DNA of 64,000 nt from Leptodactylus fallax (taxonomy: Eukaryota > Chordata > Amphibia > Anura > Leptodactylidae): contig CAMRHE010000012.1 in assembly GCA_947044405.1 (NCBI GenBank), forward strand, positions 7,994,001-8,058,000. Reading direction: 5' to 3'. The notes below the pieces were generated by a model. That model did not search any database. It saw only the letters and a program-made list of their open reading frames with translations, and had not been told where the DNA came from. A program made the position numbers and the translations under genes. Positions 1-11,909 of this stretch are shown piece by piece (position 1 is the stretch's first letter; every line of letters begins with the position of its first letter).

Positions 1-102
1 TCTTTCGAATATATTGCTATTTTAAGACCTGCATTTTCCTTTTCCCAAAAATTCTATGGTTTTCTTGTAGTTGTGATGTGTCAACACAGACTCAGGTAAC
101 AA

Positions 103-250
103 CAGTGATGTAGCTATAGGTGTTGCAATGGTTGCATCTAAGACTGGGACCTTAAGCCAGGGGGCCCACACAGGAGTGTATTTGGCCAGAAAGCAACTAA
201 AACAATTGCCTGGGTCCCCAGAGATTCAGGGGACCCACAGCAATTGATTT
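103..250 (+). mobile_element. One-ended hAT-like fragment
   Basis: The stretch starts CAGTGATGTAGCTATAGG and continues with GGTTGCAT and ACTGGGACC. It resembles the reverse complement of the right end of the hAT element at 13,479-14,496 (CAGTGGCGTAATGATCAC, then a GCAACCATGACTGGGCCC-like segment). No matching right end or 8-bp duplication was found, so this is at best a truncated copy. Confidence 0.35.
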
Positions 251-429
251 GGCTGTGTGGTTTTCAGCTACATCCTTTCCACATCAAAGCCATGTCTAGC
301 CTTTCCCTAATGAAGAACAGCAACACAACATTAAATCAGCTGGCACATTAATAATGCAGTTATTGCAAATAGCATTAAAATATTATCTACTGTGTTCTGG
401 ATCAGCCTCATACCATGTGAAGCCCACAC

Positions 430-700
430 TGACTGTAAGTTGCTTTATTGAATCCAATATATTTTCTGCTACTGTCTCTATTCTGTAGGGAAGACTGTTC
501 ACAATATTTTGGATGTTGGACGAGAAGGTCTAACATTCACATTTATTATTCCAGCTCATCCCAAGGATGTTTGATGGGGTTCAGGTTAGATGTCTGTGTG
601 GGCTGCTCAAATTCCTCCACATAAAACAGTCCAAACCAAGGACTATACTTTGTGCACAGATGTACGGTAATGTTGGAATAGTAAAGAACCCTCTCCAAAC
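430..700 (-). pseudogene. Tc1/mariner-type transposase C-terminal remnant
   Basis: Read on the minus strand, one frame gives NITVHLCTK, then VEEFEQPTQTSNLNPIKH and PWDELE. This is recognisable as the block around the third catalytic region of a Tc1/mariner transposase (families have SPDLNPI followed by K or E, H, LWDELE). After a frame change the sequence continues with a part resembling the LQNLVESLPRRVEAV region. There is no start, and stop codons follow the DELE block, so it cannot be expressed as a transposase. Terminal inverted repeats were not found. This remnant looks much older than the other Tc1 copies in the window and belongs to a different Tc1 family. Confidence 0.6.
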
Positions 701-759
701 TGATGGCACTAAGTTGAAAGCATGCTCTAAAAGCTCTTTGCTGTATTGTTGCAATTAAC

Positions 760-2291
760 CTTCACTATAAATATGGAACCTAGCACATAGACTCAAAAAC
801 AGCCTCCCTCCTATTCCAAATTTGTCATTTTGATAATGTCACTTCCAGAGACAGCTTGAAGATTTTTTGAACTGTATCAATGGAAGAGTGGACTGGTGAT
901 TTGTTAGATGAGCACACAACAACGACACACATTTGCATTTTTCTCACAATAGACTCAAAGCACAGTTTATGTGGACTACTGAGTTGTCACTGCTAGACAG
1001 TTAAAAGTTTGTTAAAAAAAAACGCTTGTAGTTAAACAAAATAGAAGCTCAAACTCAGAAATTTGAAAAACTGGTAAACTAATTAGTATTTTTGCAATAT
1101 GTATTCCTATTCAGTTGAAAAAAATTTTTTCAAGATTAACATTTTCTTGAAACCATTGTTTTCCATGTCACATATTTCAACCATATTTGAAATGGCATGT
1201 CCCTTTTTATGCAAAAAAATTCTTAAAAAATCACCATCACTTTTTTCCTAGTGGACTTCCTCTTTTCTTATTCATAATTGAAGTCTGGATGCTAATGAAT
1301 CTGTACAGAAACTACAGGACAGCAATTATGTTCTATCATGTATACGGCTCTGTCTGTAGTTTGTATTTATATCTGAGTGGATGGGTGGAAGCTGGTTGTC
1401 ATACAATGAGAATCTTCTCCACAACTCATTTCACTTCTCTCATTTAATAACAGCCCCAGCACCATGCAGGACATGTATAGTGAAGTACTGATCTGTACTG
1501 ATGTGAATAAATAACTTTGTCATAGAAAGCTCCTATTTAGCTACAGAATCAAGCTAAGCCTCTGTTTTTGCTTCTCTCTCTCTCTGCTTGTGCTCTCCTC
1601 TTCCATTGCCTAGACTTCTATAGACATGTATAATCTGAATCATATGATCTGCAGTTGTCTCGAGACAGATATAACAGATTTTTGGAGTGAAAGTTTAACA
1701 GAGGAGAGGGGGAGCAGGGAAACATCTTGATAAGCAAGAAAGACATCTTTTTCTATGATAGCATAATGTATATTACATATTTTCATAGACGTAGCTAGTG
1801 GCAGCAATCACAGCATGTGTTCTGGGTGCTGGTTGTCAGAGGGAAGTCAACAAGCCATGTATTTAGATTTAGTGAAATAAACCTGGAGCAATAAGGCCTA
1901 TTAAAGCTTACAGCTTCATGAGCATGACAACAGTAAAAAGCTGTGAAAGCACGAATGCAGAGAGGGATAAAATGTTACTGGTGTAAGGCTGTGTTAGATC
2001 GCTAAAGGGTTAAAATGACATAAGACACCAGAGCTATGTGCCAGGTATATTTATTTGAGCCATAAATTTAAAAAATCTGTAATAAAGTGGAATTTTCAGG
2101 AGTATGTTTGCAATATTAATGTGACTATAAGGGGGTTAAGCAGATAAATGACCATTAGTGTAGGTACAACAGTACTGAATGAGTAAATGTATCTGTAAAT
2201 GTGTGGTAAAATGTACTCCATTATGTTTTATATTGGCATTCTATTCTGTAGTGAAACTGCAGTAGAACAGTTAAACATAGAAAAACAAATA
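760..2291. other. No recognisable feature
   Basis: AT-rich sequence. I see a short CT-rich tract near 1,570-1,605 and several small open frames with no family resemblance, including an 86-codon frame at 1,187-1,447. Nothing can be supported as a gene or named repeat. Confidence 0.5.
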
Positions 2292-3734
2292 CAGTGCCTT
2301 GCGAAAGTATTCGGCCCCCTTGAACTTTTCAACCTTTTGCCACATTTCAGGCTTCAAACATAAAGATATAAAATTTAAATTTTTTGATGCAGAATCAACA
2401 ACAAGTGGGACACAATTGTTAAGTGGAACGAAATTTATTGGTTATTTTAAACTTTCGTAAAAAATAAAAAACTGAAAAGTGGGGCGTGCAATATTATTCG
2501 GCCCCCTTAAGTTAATACTTTGTAGCGCCACCTTTTGCTGCGATTACAGCTGCAACTCGCTTGGGGTATGTCTCTATCAGTTTTGCACATCGAGAGACTG
2601 AAATTCTTGCCCATTCTTCCTTGGAAAACAGCTCGACCTCAGTGAAGTTGGATGGAGAGCGTTTGTGAACAGCGGTTTTCAGCTCTTTCCACAGATTCTC
2701 GATTGGATTCAGGTCTGGACTTTGACTTGGCCATTCTGACACCTGGATACATTTATTTGTGAACCATTCCATTGTAGATTTTGCCAGTCTCAGGCCTTTT
2801 GCAGACTCCAACAGGTTTTCTTCCAGAATGGTCCTGTATTTGGCTCCATCCATCTTCCCATCAATTTTAACCATCTTCCCTGTCCCTGCTGAATAAAAGC
2901 AGGTCCAAACCATGATGCTACAACCACCATGTTTGACAGTGGGGATGGTGTGTTCAGGGTGATGAGCTGTGTTGGTTTTACGCCAAACAAAAATGGCTTT
3001 CTTCTTGCCACTCTTCCATAAAGGCCAGATCTGTGCAGTGTACGACTGATTGTTGTCCTATGTACAGATTCTCCCACCTCAGCTGTAGATCTCTGCAGTT
3101 CATCCAGAGTGATCATGGGCCTCTTGGCTGCATCTCTGATCAGTCTTCTCCTTGTTTGAGATGAAAGTTTAGAGGGACGGCCGGGTCTTGGTAGATGTGC
3201 AGTGGTCTGATACTCCTTCCATTTCAATATGATCGCTTGCACAGTGCTCCTTGGGAAGTTTAAAGTTTGGGAAATCTTTTTGTATCCAAATCCGGCTTTA
3301 AACTTCTCCACAACTGTATCATGGACCTGCCTGGTCCATGATGCTCTCTGCGCTTTAAACAGAACCCTGAGACTATCACAGAGCAGGTGCATTTATTATA
3401 CGGAGACTTGACTATGCACAGGTGGATTATATTTATCATCATCAGTCATTTAGGACAACATTGGATCATTCAGAGATCCTCACTGAACTTCTGGAGTGAG
3501 TTTGCTGCACTGAAAGTAAAGGGGCCGAATAATATTGCACGCCCCACTTTTCAGTTTTTTATTTTTTACAAAAGTTTAAAATAACCAATAAATTTCGTTC
3601 CACTTCACAATTGTGTCCCACTTGTTGTTGATTCTTCACCAAAAAATTTAAATTTTATATCCTTATGTTTGAAGCCTGAAATGTGGCAAAAGGTTGAAAA
3701 GTTCAAGGGGGCCGAATACTTTCGCAAGGCACTG
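2292..3734 (-). mobile_element. Tc1/mariner transposon, internally deleted copy
   Basis: The ends are inverted repeats beginning CAGTGCCTTGCGAAAGTATT and a TA duplication flanks each side (2,290-2,291 and 3,735-3,736). The terminal repeats are long, roughly 200 bp, and also contain the segment ending in the GGGGCGTGCAATATTATTCG motif. The element is 1,443 bp, about 175 bp shorter than its relative at 58,626-60,243, because of internal deletions in the transposase. It lies in AT-rich sequence with no other element touching it. Confidence 0.93.
2512..3345 (-). pseudogene. Tc1 transposase, two catalytic regions deleted
   Basis: The N-terminal part reads through a helix-turn-helix region (VVEKFKAGFGYKKISQTLN) and a GRPSKLS motif typical of the Tc1 paired-like DNA-binding domain. 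The C-terminal part has [21 protein letters not shown], carrying the third acidic residue, and the family ending AKGGATKY. Compared with the copy at 59,019-60,023, about 120 bp are missing after the RRKPF segment, which removes the WSDETK block with the first catalytic Asp. A second deletion removes the QQDNDPKH block with the second Asp. The frame also shifts near 2,900-3,000. The protein could not catalyse transposition. The start region is altered too: the ATG AAG ACC AAG start of the sister copy is not preserved. Confidence 0.85.
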
Positions 3735-3736
3735 TA

Positions 3737-5380
3737 TATAGTCTGAACATGATATACAGTAAACTAATGATGGCAAAGCATGTAAGGAACTAAAGATTTA
3801 TGATATTTTATATATATTTTCCTGTATTAATGTGAATTATTCAAAAAGGCTTTTGGGCATAAAGCTATTTCCCTCCTAATCGTACTAGTGGATCTTCTTC
3901 ATGACAGATAAATTGCATACAATAGTACTGTTCAGAATAATATTTTTCAGTTTCGCAAAATTTGATAAATAAATATGCAATACTATTGCAAAATTATCAC
4001 AGAAATCTTGTTCAGGATAGTTTACTTAATCATATGTTTAGAAGAAAAGAAAAATATTGAGGTAAATTGTTGAAAATTACATGACATAAAGTAACAAGAT
4101 CTTTAAATCTTTCATAAGAAGCCAGGACATAATGCTTTACAGGATATAAGAGAGACGTGGAAGACTTGGATATGCCCCCTGTAATAATATAGTAATTAAC
4201 TGCAATTATATGCTTGGCTGACCAGGGATCATTAGACGAATTGTGGGCGCAGTTAAAACTCATATACATCTCCCAGCAATGTCAAGATGCATTATGTAGT
4301 ATAACATGTAAGAGTCCTCTGTTTATTTCTAATGAGTACTACACTGAAACTTGTTGCCAGAAGATATTCTACACTAGCACTATGAAACCAAATACAAAAA
4401 CACTCATATAAAAGCTAGCAAATTATAGCCTGAACTAGTAGCACGAGACCCCTCTACCATGGGTGGTTACCATTAAATATTTTATACAAGTGTATGGCAT
4501 GTTTTGCTGTCTATGACAAATGAGATAACAATATCTTTACTCTGTTTTTCATTCTAGTTGCTCAAATGATTTTTTTTTCTCAGGTTTATTTTTGTCAGCA
4601 GTCAATTACGAAAGGAAAATATCAGCATACAAGCTTTCTAAAGCATACATTCTTACATACATTGAGAGAGACCTCAGGATCATAATTTATATTGAACTGA
4701 GAAATATTTATCTTGTACTGAAACTCCCATGGAGCCTAAATAATGTATGTAGATAATATAGCTGATGTAAGCATTGTACAGAGCTTTGAGTTTGTTGAAA
4801 ATTTCCACTGAACATTGTCTACTGACATGTTATTCTAAAAATATTTGACTAATAATTTTAGATTAGCTTCATATCTGACTTCAGACAATTAGTACTTGCA
4901 TGTCTGGACAGAAGAAATTATATGTTGTGGCTAACATTATAATGTGTTGAATGTGCATGAAGGCAATGGTTTATGAAGAGGATGGATTCCATCACTTGTC
5001 CCTGGCTGGAAGCAATAACTTCAGAGCAGACAGCAATGTAGACATAGCTAATTGGTAAATTATTTGCCAGAGGGACTGTAGAAGTACAGCACACATGTAC
5101 TGTTCACCAGCTTACTGTCCTGGGATTTTATGAACTTGTCTAGAGTTTTAAAGTAAATATTGTTGGGGTCCCATACTAGAAATATGGGGATATAACAGGA
5201 AAGTTTTCTTAATTTAGGAGTGAGGAAATTATATTATCCACACATGGTCCAATACTGAACAATATACAGTAATTAATAAAGTTAAAGGGGGCCCTTCTAA
5301 CCTCTTAATAAATTATGTTTGCCTAATCAGTGGGAATAATAGTCAGATGGTGAAATAGTTCAGTCAGCTGCCTTAAATCA
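3737..5380. other. No recognisable feature
   Basis: AT-rich sequence with several short open frames that show no family resemblance. No terminal repeats or tandem arrays were noticed. Confidence 0.5.
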
Positions 5381-5560
5381 TAGGCGCATGTCATCCCGGG
5401 CTCATGACATCACAGCATTGGACGTCACCAGGAGAGTGTTGGATAGTGTGAGGAGGCCCAAAATAGGTAAGGGAAGGTGAGTATGGATTTTTTATTTTTT
5501 TTTTTCACCTCCCCTGGGCCTCCACCTATTATTCTCTGGGGGCTAAGGAATTTAATGCAG
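5381..5560. repeat. Fragment of a GC-rich MITE-like repeat
   Basis: A GC-rich block with CATGACATCACAGC is followed by AATAGGTAAGGG, a T-rich tract, CACCTCCCCTGGGCCTCC and ATTATTCTCTGGGG. The same order (AGGTAAG, T-rich, CACCTCCCCTTGGTCTCC, ATTATACTCTGGGG) occurs in the right arm of the hairpin element at 42,701-43,031. I infer a diverged, partial relative; the left arm was not found. Confidence 0.35.
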
Positions 5561-5964
5561 CGGCCATTTTAGTTCACCTGAGACAAATCTCCTCACCCAT
5601 ATGATAGTGAATTGTGTCATGTTGTGAATGACAAGGTTTTGCCACCTGAAAGCTGGCATTCAACCCTGCTGGACTACTGCACTACTGCATTCACTAACAT
5701 TAGAAATTACAGGCAGCACAACATTTCCAAGGTGAAAAGTCTTTGGAGGATGACTTACATGTCTCTCAATGTTAGAAATAAGCCTGATTCCCCACCCATA
5801 TGCCGGCCTCACAGGGTGTGATTTATCACAATGACTGCATAACTAGATGATTCCCTGCCACCGTGACTAGTTAAGGTAAAATTGCATATGCCCTATCACA
5901 TAAACGGCTTCTCCACTGTATAAGCAATGCTACCTCCTATGCCGCCCCTGCTACCTCTTGTGCC

Positions 5965-6072
5965 ACCCCCTCTACCTTATAGATTGTAAGCTCTTGTGAG
6001 TTGTGTACTTGAACCCTACAATTTGTAAAGTGCTGCGGAATATGTTGGCACTATATAAATAAAATGTATTCA

Positions 6073-6104
<32 letters not shown>
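5965..6104 (+). repeat. SINE-like 3' tail with ATT microsatellite
   Basis: The block contains AGATTGTAAGCTCTTGTGAG, TAAAGTGCTGCGGAATATGT and GGCACTATATAAATAAA and ends in an (ATT)n run at about 6,076-6,103. This is a common amphibian dispersed repeat tail as far as I recall. A tRNA-like head with A and B boxes was not identified, so the class (SINE or LINE tail) is open. Confidence 0.5.
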
Positions 6105-6409
6105 GCCGATCTAGAGTTCTAAAAGCTTATAATTTGACTTTTCAGCAACAGAAAGCTTAGTGAGGGGTACCATAGGAAAGGCCATTACTTACATTACACC
6201 AGTTTAGAGTAAAAAAAAACACCTGAAATGTTTCTCCTGTAGTGTAAGACATGAAAGTAACAGTATTGGGCTCTATAACTCGACAGCACAGACATTTATT
6301 TTTGCCACAGTGATTAATGCCTGCGGGTCAAGAAGCTCTATAATTTTCCACTTCAGCCCTTGCAGAGAATTTTTTTATAAGCACTTTAGGCTAACATATA
6401 TTTTTTGAG

Positions 6410-6722
6410 GTGGAAGCCCCACGTTGTGAAAACACAATTTTACAGTACCAGCAAAGTGAATGAGATTCTGGCTAATCCCATCCACACATTGCAGAAAAAA
6501 AAATCCGCTGAAGAAATGGTACGTTTTCAAAAATGCCCGCTTTTTTGAAAATCGCAGCATGTCAATTTCACCTGCGGAAATGCTGGCGTATCCCTATGGG
6601 TATAATAAGGGAAGAAAAACTCAATGAAAAACGGAAAAGCAGAAAAAAAAACGTGATGCGTTTCTGCTGTGGATTTTTCAGCAGTGTTTTTAGCTGCGTT
6701 TCACTACGTGGGGCCTTAGCAT
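6410..6722. mobile_element. MITE with GCCCCACGT ends
   Basis: The left end reads AGCCCCACGTTGTGAAAAC; the reverse complement of the right end reads AGGCCCCACGTAGTGAAACG. The interior contains TATCCCTATGGGTATAAT and GCAGCATGTCAATTTCACCT, which recur in related form at 26,900-27,188. No coding capacity. The target duplication was not resolved. Confidence 0.6.
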
Positions 6723-7019
6723 AAAGCTTGTTCTCTTCTAAAGATCACCTTAAGTTTATTTGTAAGACGCTCTCTCAAAAATGGATTGCTTTATAGTACA
6801 GTCTAATATCTACTCAGAACATCTTTGATTTTGTTATATCCAACATTGAATGTAGTAATAAATGTATTTTTAAAACTATTCATGTTATTTTTTTATTATT
6901 ATTATTATTACTACTAAAAAAACTTCTAATTCAGACCCAGTATAATTTAGCTAAATTATATAGCCCTCTTTTTAATACTTCTGTATGCAATCTTTCTGGG
7001 ATAAATGTACTGTTTTTGC

Positions 7020-7215
7020 ATACACTTCTTTGATAACACTTCTTTGTAATGTTACAATACCCATTTTTTTGATTCACAATGACTCATTTTGATTTGACAA
7101 TGTTACTTTATAAAGTCTCATTATCTTATTGTGATGTCACAATGTCCCATCATGATGTCCAATACCCTTTTGTCATTGCAAAATGTCCCCTTGTAATGTC
7201 ACAGTGCCCTATTGG
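7020..7215. repeat. Degenerate minisatellite (TGTAATGTCACAATG type)
   Basis: Irregular tandem copies of a unit of roughly 25-35 bp built on TTGTGATGTCACAATGTCCC, with variants such as TTGTAATGTTACAATACCC and TTGTAATGTCACAGTGCCC. Copies differ in length and sequence, which suggests an old array. Confidence 0.6.
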
Positions 7216-7665
7216 CAAAATCTGATACTGTTGCTCTATTACAACTCTTTTCACATTATTAATATCCACCTGAATAATAACATTAATAACAGCACACCAA
7301 TGGACAACTTTAGAGATAATATTTTAAAATATGCTGCAATAGGGCATTATCCTCATAACATATACAATCAAAACAGTTCTTTACTACAGAGGCAGCTGAC
7401 ATATACACTTGAAACTGTTGTTATTCAATCTTAATAAATGTCCATAGTTGATACTGAAGATGTATTAAAAGTGTCTTTCTTGCATTGTTTTTTACTTTTT
7501 TTATTTTCCAATTTACTTTACTTTAATCCAAAAACAATACTAGTCTGTTATAGTAATTTACAAATACAAAATATCAATAAATATATTAACCCTTTCCTGA
7601 AATCTCCCATAATAGCATGGCAGATGTGGTGTATTTAAATATGGCAGCCGCTCTGGAGCTAACCT
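7216..7665. other. No recognisable feature
   Basis: AT-rich sequence with two short open frames (7,183-7,434 and 7,438-7,638) of low complexity and no family resemblance. Confidence 0.45.
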
Positions 7666-7739
7666 GGCTGTAAGAATCTGGCATACTGATCAATGGCATT
7701 AACCCCCTGATGCCTCCATCAAAGCTGATAAATAATAGA

Positions 7740-9060
7740 CAGCTCTGTATTGATACCTAACCCTAAAAACTTGGAGAAATAGCCTGGATCTCATATTCCG
7801 GAAAAAGGTTTGTATCTCTCAAGTAAATCAATATTTTATCAGCATAAAGAGTAAAATTATTGCCCAGGATTTTGCACATAGAACTGAAATCCATCTCCTA
7901 AAATTTGGACCAAACCTGTCCAATACAATATTTTAAAATATTCCAGCACACACTGTCAAATGCATTGAGAGATAGAATTGCACCCCTAGGATTACCCTCC
8001 ACCCCATCCTGAACATTCAAAATCAACCTACGTATATTCAAGGCAGTTGATCTACCTGGCATAAATCCTACCCAATAAAATCTAGAATTTACTTCAATAA
8101 TCTATTAGCCAATATATTTGCAAGAAATTTTACATCTGAACTTATTAGAGAAATTGGCCTATATGACCCAACTTATCTGGATCCTTACCCTGCTTCAAAA
8201 TAAGCACAATTGCAGTCCTCATATATTGAGTCTGAAAGAGAATCTGTCTCAAAAGGCTTCTGAAATACTTCTAGAAGATATGGTACAAGAACTTCTTGCA
8301 AACCTCTGCAGGTAGGCCATCCAACCCTGGAGATTTTTTTTTACAGTATAACCAACTTCAGCTCATCTTAAGTAATTGGGGACTCAATAGTTAAAACACT
8401 TTCTTGCGTCAAGCTAGACAACTCAGCTATACTTAAATACTCCTCCAATAGGTCCCTATTACTGATATACTATGACTTATATATATGCTGATAGTAAGAA
8501 AAAAATATATTACCAATATCCCTCAAATCAGAAACTAATTCACCTTGCCAAAATGTAATAAATTTTCTTATCAGACACCAACCATTTACCTATTTTTCAC
8601 TTCTTCTATTACATATTTCAGTTAAAAAACAAGTTTTGATTTTGGACCCTCACCATTTCCCACTTCTGAAGGATTTCCCAAGCAAACAACCAATTATTTT
8701 TATTTTTCTCTGTAGGATCATTAATAAAACTATTTTCCCTTAGACTAAGCTCTTTATCACATCGCATTCATATGCCCGATTCTTCCTATGTGATAATACA
8801 ATCAATCTATTCAATAAACCCCACAAAAACACTTTTACCGTACCCCAACAAACGTGCATAGATGAAGATTCCCAAATAGTACAAAAAAAATTATAATTCT
8901 TTAACAATACACTTGTGTTATATAATAAGCTCTAACCAGTGAGAATTTAATACAATGACATCTCTGGATCAAGCAACACCATTGAGTGATCTGACAGCCC
9001 TCTAGTGCCAAACGTAGTAATGCATTTCAAGGACTTCCCATTTCTGGTATTGTTAGTACG
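7740..9060 (-). pseudogene. Degenerate L1-type LINE (ORF2 endonuclease end to RT)
   Basis: On the minus strand, short in-frame stretches match L1-clade ORF2 in the right order. Near 8,960-8,990 the frame reads SDHSMVLLDPEM, the end of the apurinic endonuclease domain. Near 8,090-8,160 it reads YRPISLISSDVKFLANILAN, the RT finger motif. Near 8,010-8,060 it reads RSTALNIRRLILNVQD, near 7,960 GAILSLNAFDSVCW (motif A region), and near 7,840-7,880 FTLYADKILIYLRDTN. The catalytic YADD is changed to YADK. The frames are interrupted by many stops and indels. This is an old, dead copy; its 5' and 3' ends were not located, so the borders are approximate. Confidence 0.75.
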
Positions 9061-9114
9061 TATGTGAGCTAGCTATGCTGATGTCTCCAGAGTTTAAAAT
9101 ATTTATAATTGTCC

Positions 9115-9860
9115 AATATGTCCAATACATAGAGAAGTGCCCTACTACCTTCACATAGTATGTGGAACATAAAAATTGGAAACTGTCTCAGGACTGCCCA
9201 GGAACTGACCCATGTCCTTGATTCCATACATGTGGTTTCAACTGTATATGTATTAGTTCTCCTTTAATTTATTTATTGTGTGGCTATTTATTATTGTATT
9301 CATTATTTTGTCATGACCCCAGTCCATTCAATAGCCATATGGCTCTGAGCTATTAAACTGCTCACTCTCCAGAGCCCTCCCTTTATAATATGGGCAGCCT
9401 TTGACCATATCTATCATGTCTTCAACTTCACACATAGACCTAAGTACAGATATGCTGCTCTAACCGAACTAACCGAACAGCTGCATACTAATGCTTATTA
9501 ACATAGCTGTCCCCCTCCTTTCCCTAACTGTGGACGTGCCCTCGGCAACCCTAAGCATTACTAGCTGCGACTGCTGTTCCTGGTCACCATGCATTAATGT
9601 GTTTTAGATTCTAAATATTAGAATTCTAAACAACAGTAGATTCTAAACAACCACATTTACATTCAAATGTAGCAGATTTGTTGCAAAAATGGTAGCTTTA
9701 AAATCTATTCCATACATCTGAATGGGATTATCTATGTAGTATACACACAAAATTTTACATTTCCAGATATATGGGACAGCTGCAGAAATTTTTGCAACAA
9801 GTCTACTTCATACCAAAATTTTTGAAAAAAAAAAGACATGGACTGCACATACTAGTATTA
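9115..9860. other. No recognisable feature
   Basis: AT-rich sequence between the L1 remnant and the next Tc1 element. Nothing coding or repetitive was recognised. Confidence 0.45.
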
Positions 9861-10185
9861 CAGTGGGGAAAAAAAGTATTTAGTCAGCCACCAATTGTGC
9901 AAGTTCTCCCGCTTAAAAAGATGAGAGAGGCCTGTAATTGACATCATAGGTAGACCTCAACTATGAGAGACAAAATGAGAAAACATATCTAGAAAATTAC
10001 ATTGTCTGATTTTTTAAGAATTTATTTGCAAATTATGGTGGAAAATAAGTATTTGGTCACCTACAAACAAGCAAGATTTCTGGCTCTCACAGACCTGTAA
10101 CTTCTTCTTTAAGAGGCTCCTCTGTCCTCCACTCATTACCTATAGTAATGGCACCTGTTTGACATTGTTATCCGTATAAAAGACA

Positions 10186-10842
10186 TGTAACGTCTCTGCC
10201 TGTTCGGGTCTCGGCGCCACCCTCCGCTCGCACGCTGTGGCGAAGGAGGCGTGTTCGGTTTGATTCCTTGCGTAGGTTTCTTGTTGCTCAGTCTGAGCAT
10301 GGTCCTAGTTCCCGTGATGTGTAAAGCCACACCCGTGTTCTGAGCATTGTTTCTCTTTGGACTGCATAGAGTTAATCTCTTCCTGGCCTGTGTGATTGAC
10401 ATTCTGTGTACCTATCAGGTCTGGGGCTGGTCCCAGACTTTCTATAAACAGGTTGTCAGCCCTCACAATGGTCGCCGGTTATTGCACTGTCTTTGCCTGC
10501 TCTCCTTGTTATATCCCTTGCAACCTTGTTACCTGATTCTCTGACCGTTGGCTTGCCTTGTGACTATTCTCTTGGATTTTGATTTTGTACTGCATTGCTC
10601 GTTTGTTACCGACCCCTTGGCTTGCTCACTCTGCTTCTGTGTTGTTTTTGTCTTGTCCTGTTCTGTTTGTCACTTACTCAGTATAGGGCTCGTCTTCAGG
10701 TTGTCCTTTTACCGTTTAGGGTAACTGAGGCAATAGGAAGGGACAGTGGCTGGGGTGAGATTAGGGCTCATTTGTCTCAGTCCTTCCTCCCAGACCGCTG
10801 CAGTAGTGTCAGGGTATTGCTACGGTTGGCAAGACCCTAACA
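10186..10842 (+). mobile_element. Solo LTR of an LTR retrotransposon
   Basis: A 657-bp insert begins TGTAACGTC and ends CCCTAACA, so it has the TG...CA ends of an LTR. It is flanked by a perfect 5-bp duplication AGACA (10,181-10,185 and 10,843-10,847). It interrupts the 5' untranslated part of the Tc1 element just upstream of the transposase start. There is no internal coding region, so it most likely arose by recombination between two LTRs. A related copy in the opposite orientation lies at about 56,568-57,267; both share the CTATTCTCTTGGATTTTGAT and ACCGACCCCTTGGCT segments. The Gypsy assignment is inference from general LTR appearance. Confidence 0.88.
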
Positions 10843-10887
10843 AGACATCTGTCCACAACCTCAAACAGTCACACTCCAAACTCCACT

Positions 10888-11909
10888 ATGGTGAAGACCA
10901 AAGAGCTGTGGGAGGACACCAGAAACAAAATTGTAGACCTGCACCAGGCTGGGAAGACTGAATCTGCAATAGGCAAGCAGCTTGGTGTGAAGAAATCATC
11001 TGTGGGAGCAATAATTAGAAAATGGAAGACATACAAGACCACTGATAATCTCCCTCGATCAGGGGCTCCACGCAAGATCTCACCCCGTGGGGTCAAAATG
11101 ATCACAAGAACGGAGAGCAAAAAACCCAGAACCACACGGGGGACCTAGTAAATGACCTGCAGAAAGCTGGGACTAACGTAACAAAGGTTACCGTCAGTAA
11201 CACACTACGCCGCCAGGGACTCAGATCCTGCAGTGCCAGACGAGTCCCCCTGCTTAAGCTAGTACATATCCGGGCCCGTCTGAAGTTTGCTAGATAGCAT
11301 TTGAATGTTCCAGAAGAGTATTGGGAGAATGTCATATGGTCAGATGAAACCAAAGTAGAACTGTTTGGTAGACACACAACTCGTCATGTTTGGAGGAGAG
11401 TGAATGCTGAGTTGCATAAAAAGAACACTATACCTACTGTGAAGCAAGGGGATGGCAACATCATGCTTTGGGGCTGTTTCTCTGCAAAGGGACCAGGACG
11501 ACTGATCCGTCTACATGAAAGAATGAATGGGGCCATGTATCGTGAGATTTTGAGTGCAAACCTCCTTCCATCAGCAAGGGTATTGAAGATGAAACGTGGC
11601 TGGGTCTTTCAGCATCACAATGATCCCAAGCACACCGCCAGGGCAACGAAGGAATGGCTTCGTAAGAAGCATTTCAAGGTCCTGGAGTGGCCTAGCCAGT
11701 CTCCAGATCTCAACCCCATAGAAAACCTTTGGAGGGAGTTGAAAGTCCGTGTTTCCCAGCGACAGCCCCAAAACATCACTACTCTAGAGGAGATCTGCAT
11801 GGAGGAATGGACCAACATACCAGCAACAGTGTGTGCCAACCTTGTGAAGACTTACAGAAAACGTTTGACCTCTGTCATGGCCAGCAAAGGATATATAACA
11901 AAGTATTGA
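10888..11909 (+). pseudogene. Tc1 transposase, frameshifted and catalytic Asp lost
   Basis: The start is [20 protein letters not shown], followed by the helix-turn-helix and the [10 protein letters not shown] linker. The frame breaks near 11,100-11,150 with a stop at 11,148; the middle part (11,149-11,300) is out of frame and the C-terminal half is open again from 11,301. That half has [11 protein letters not shown] (first Asp), [17 protein letters not shown] (Glu) and the ending [10 protein letters not shown]. The second catalytic block reads QHHNDPKH where relatives in this window have QQDNDPKH, so the second catalytic Asp is His. The copy is therefore doubly inactive. The nearest relative by layout is the element at 14,771-16,400, but the terminal repeats differ. 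Confidence 0.88.

Noticed and set aside
1187..1447. 86-codon plus-strand frame
   Set aside because: No family resemblance, no splice or promoter context, AT-rich surroundings; treated as chance.
7020..7215. Tandem repeats considered as a CRISPR array
   Set aside because: Units are irregular, there are no unique spacers of constant length, and the surrounding genome is vertebrate.
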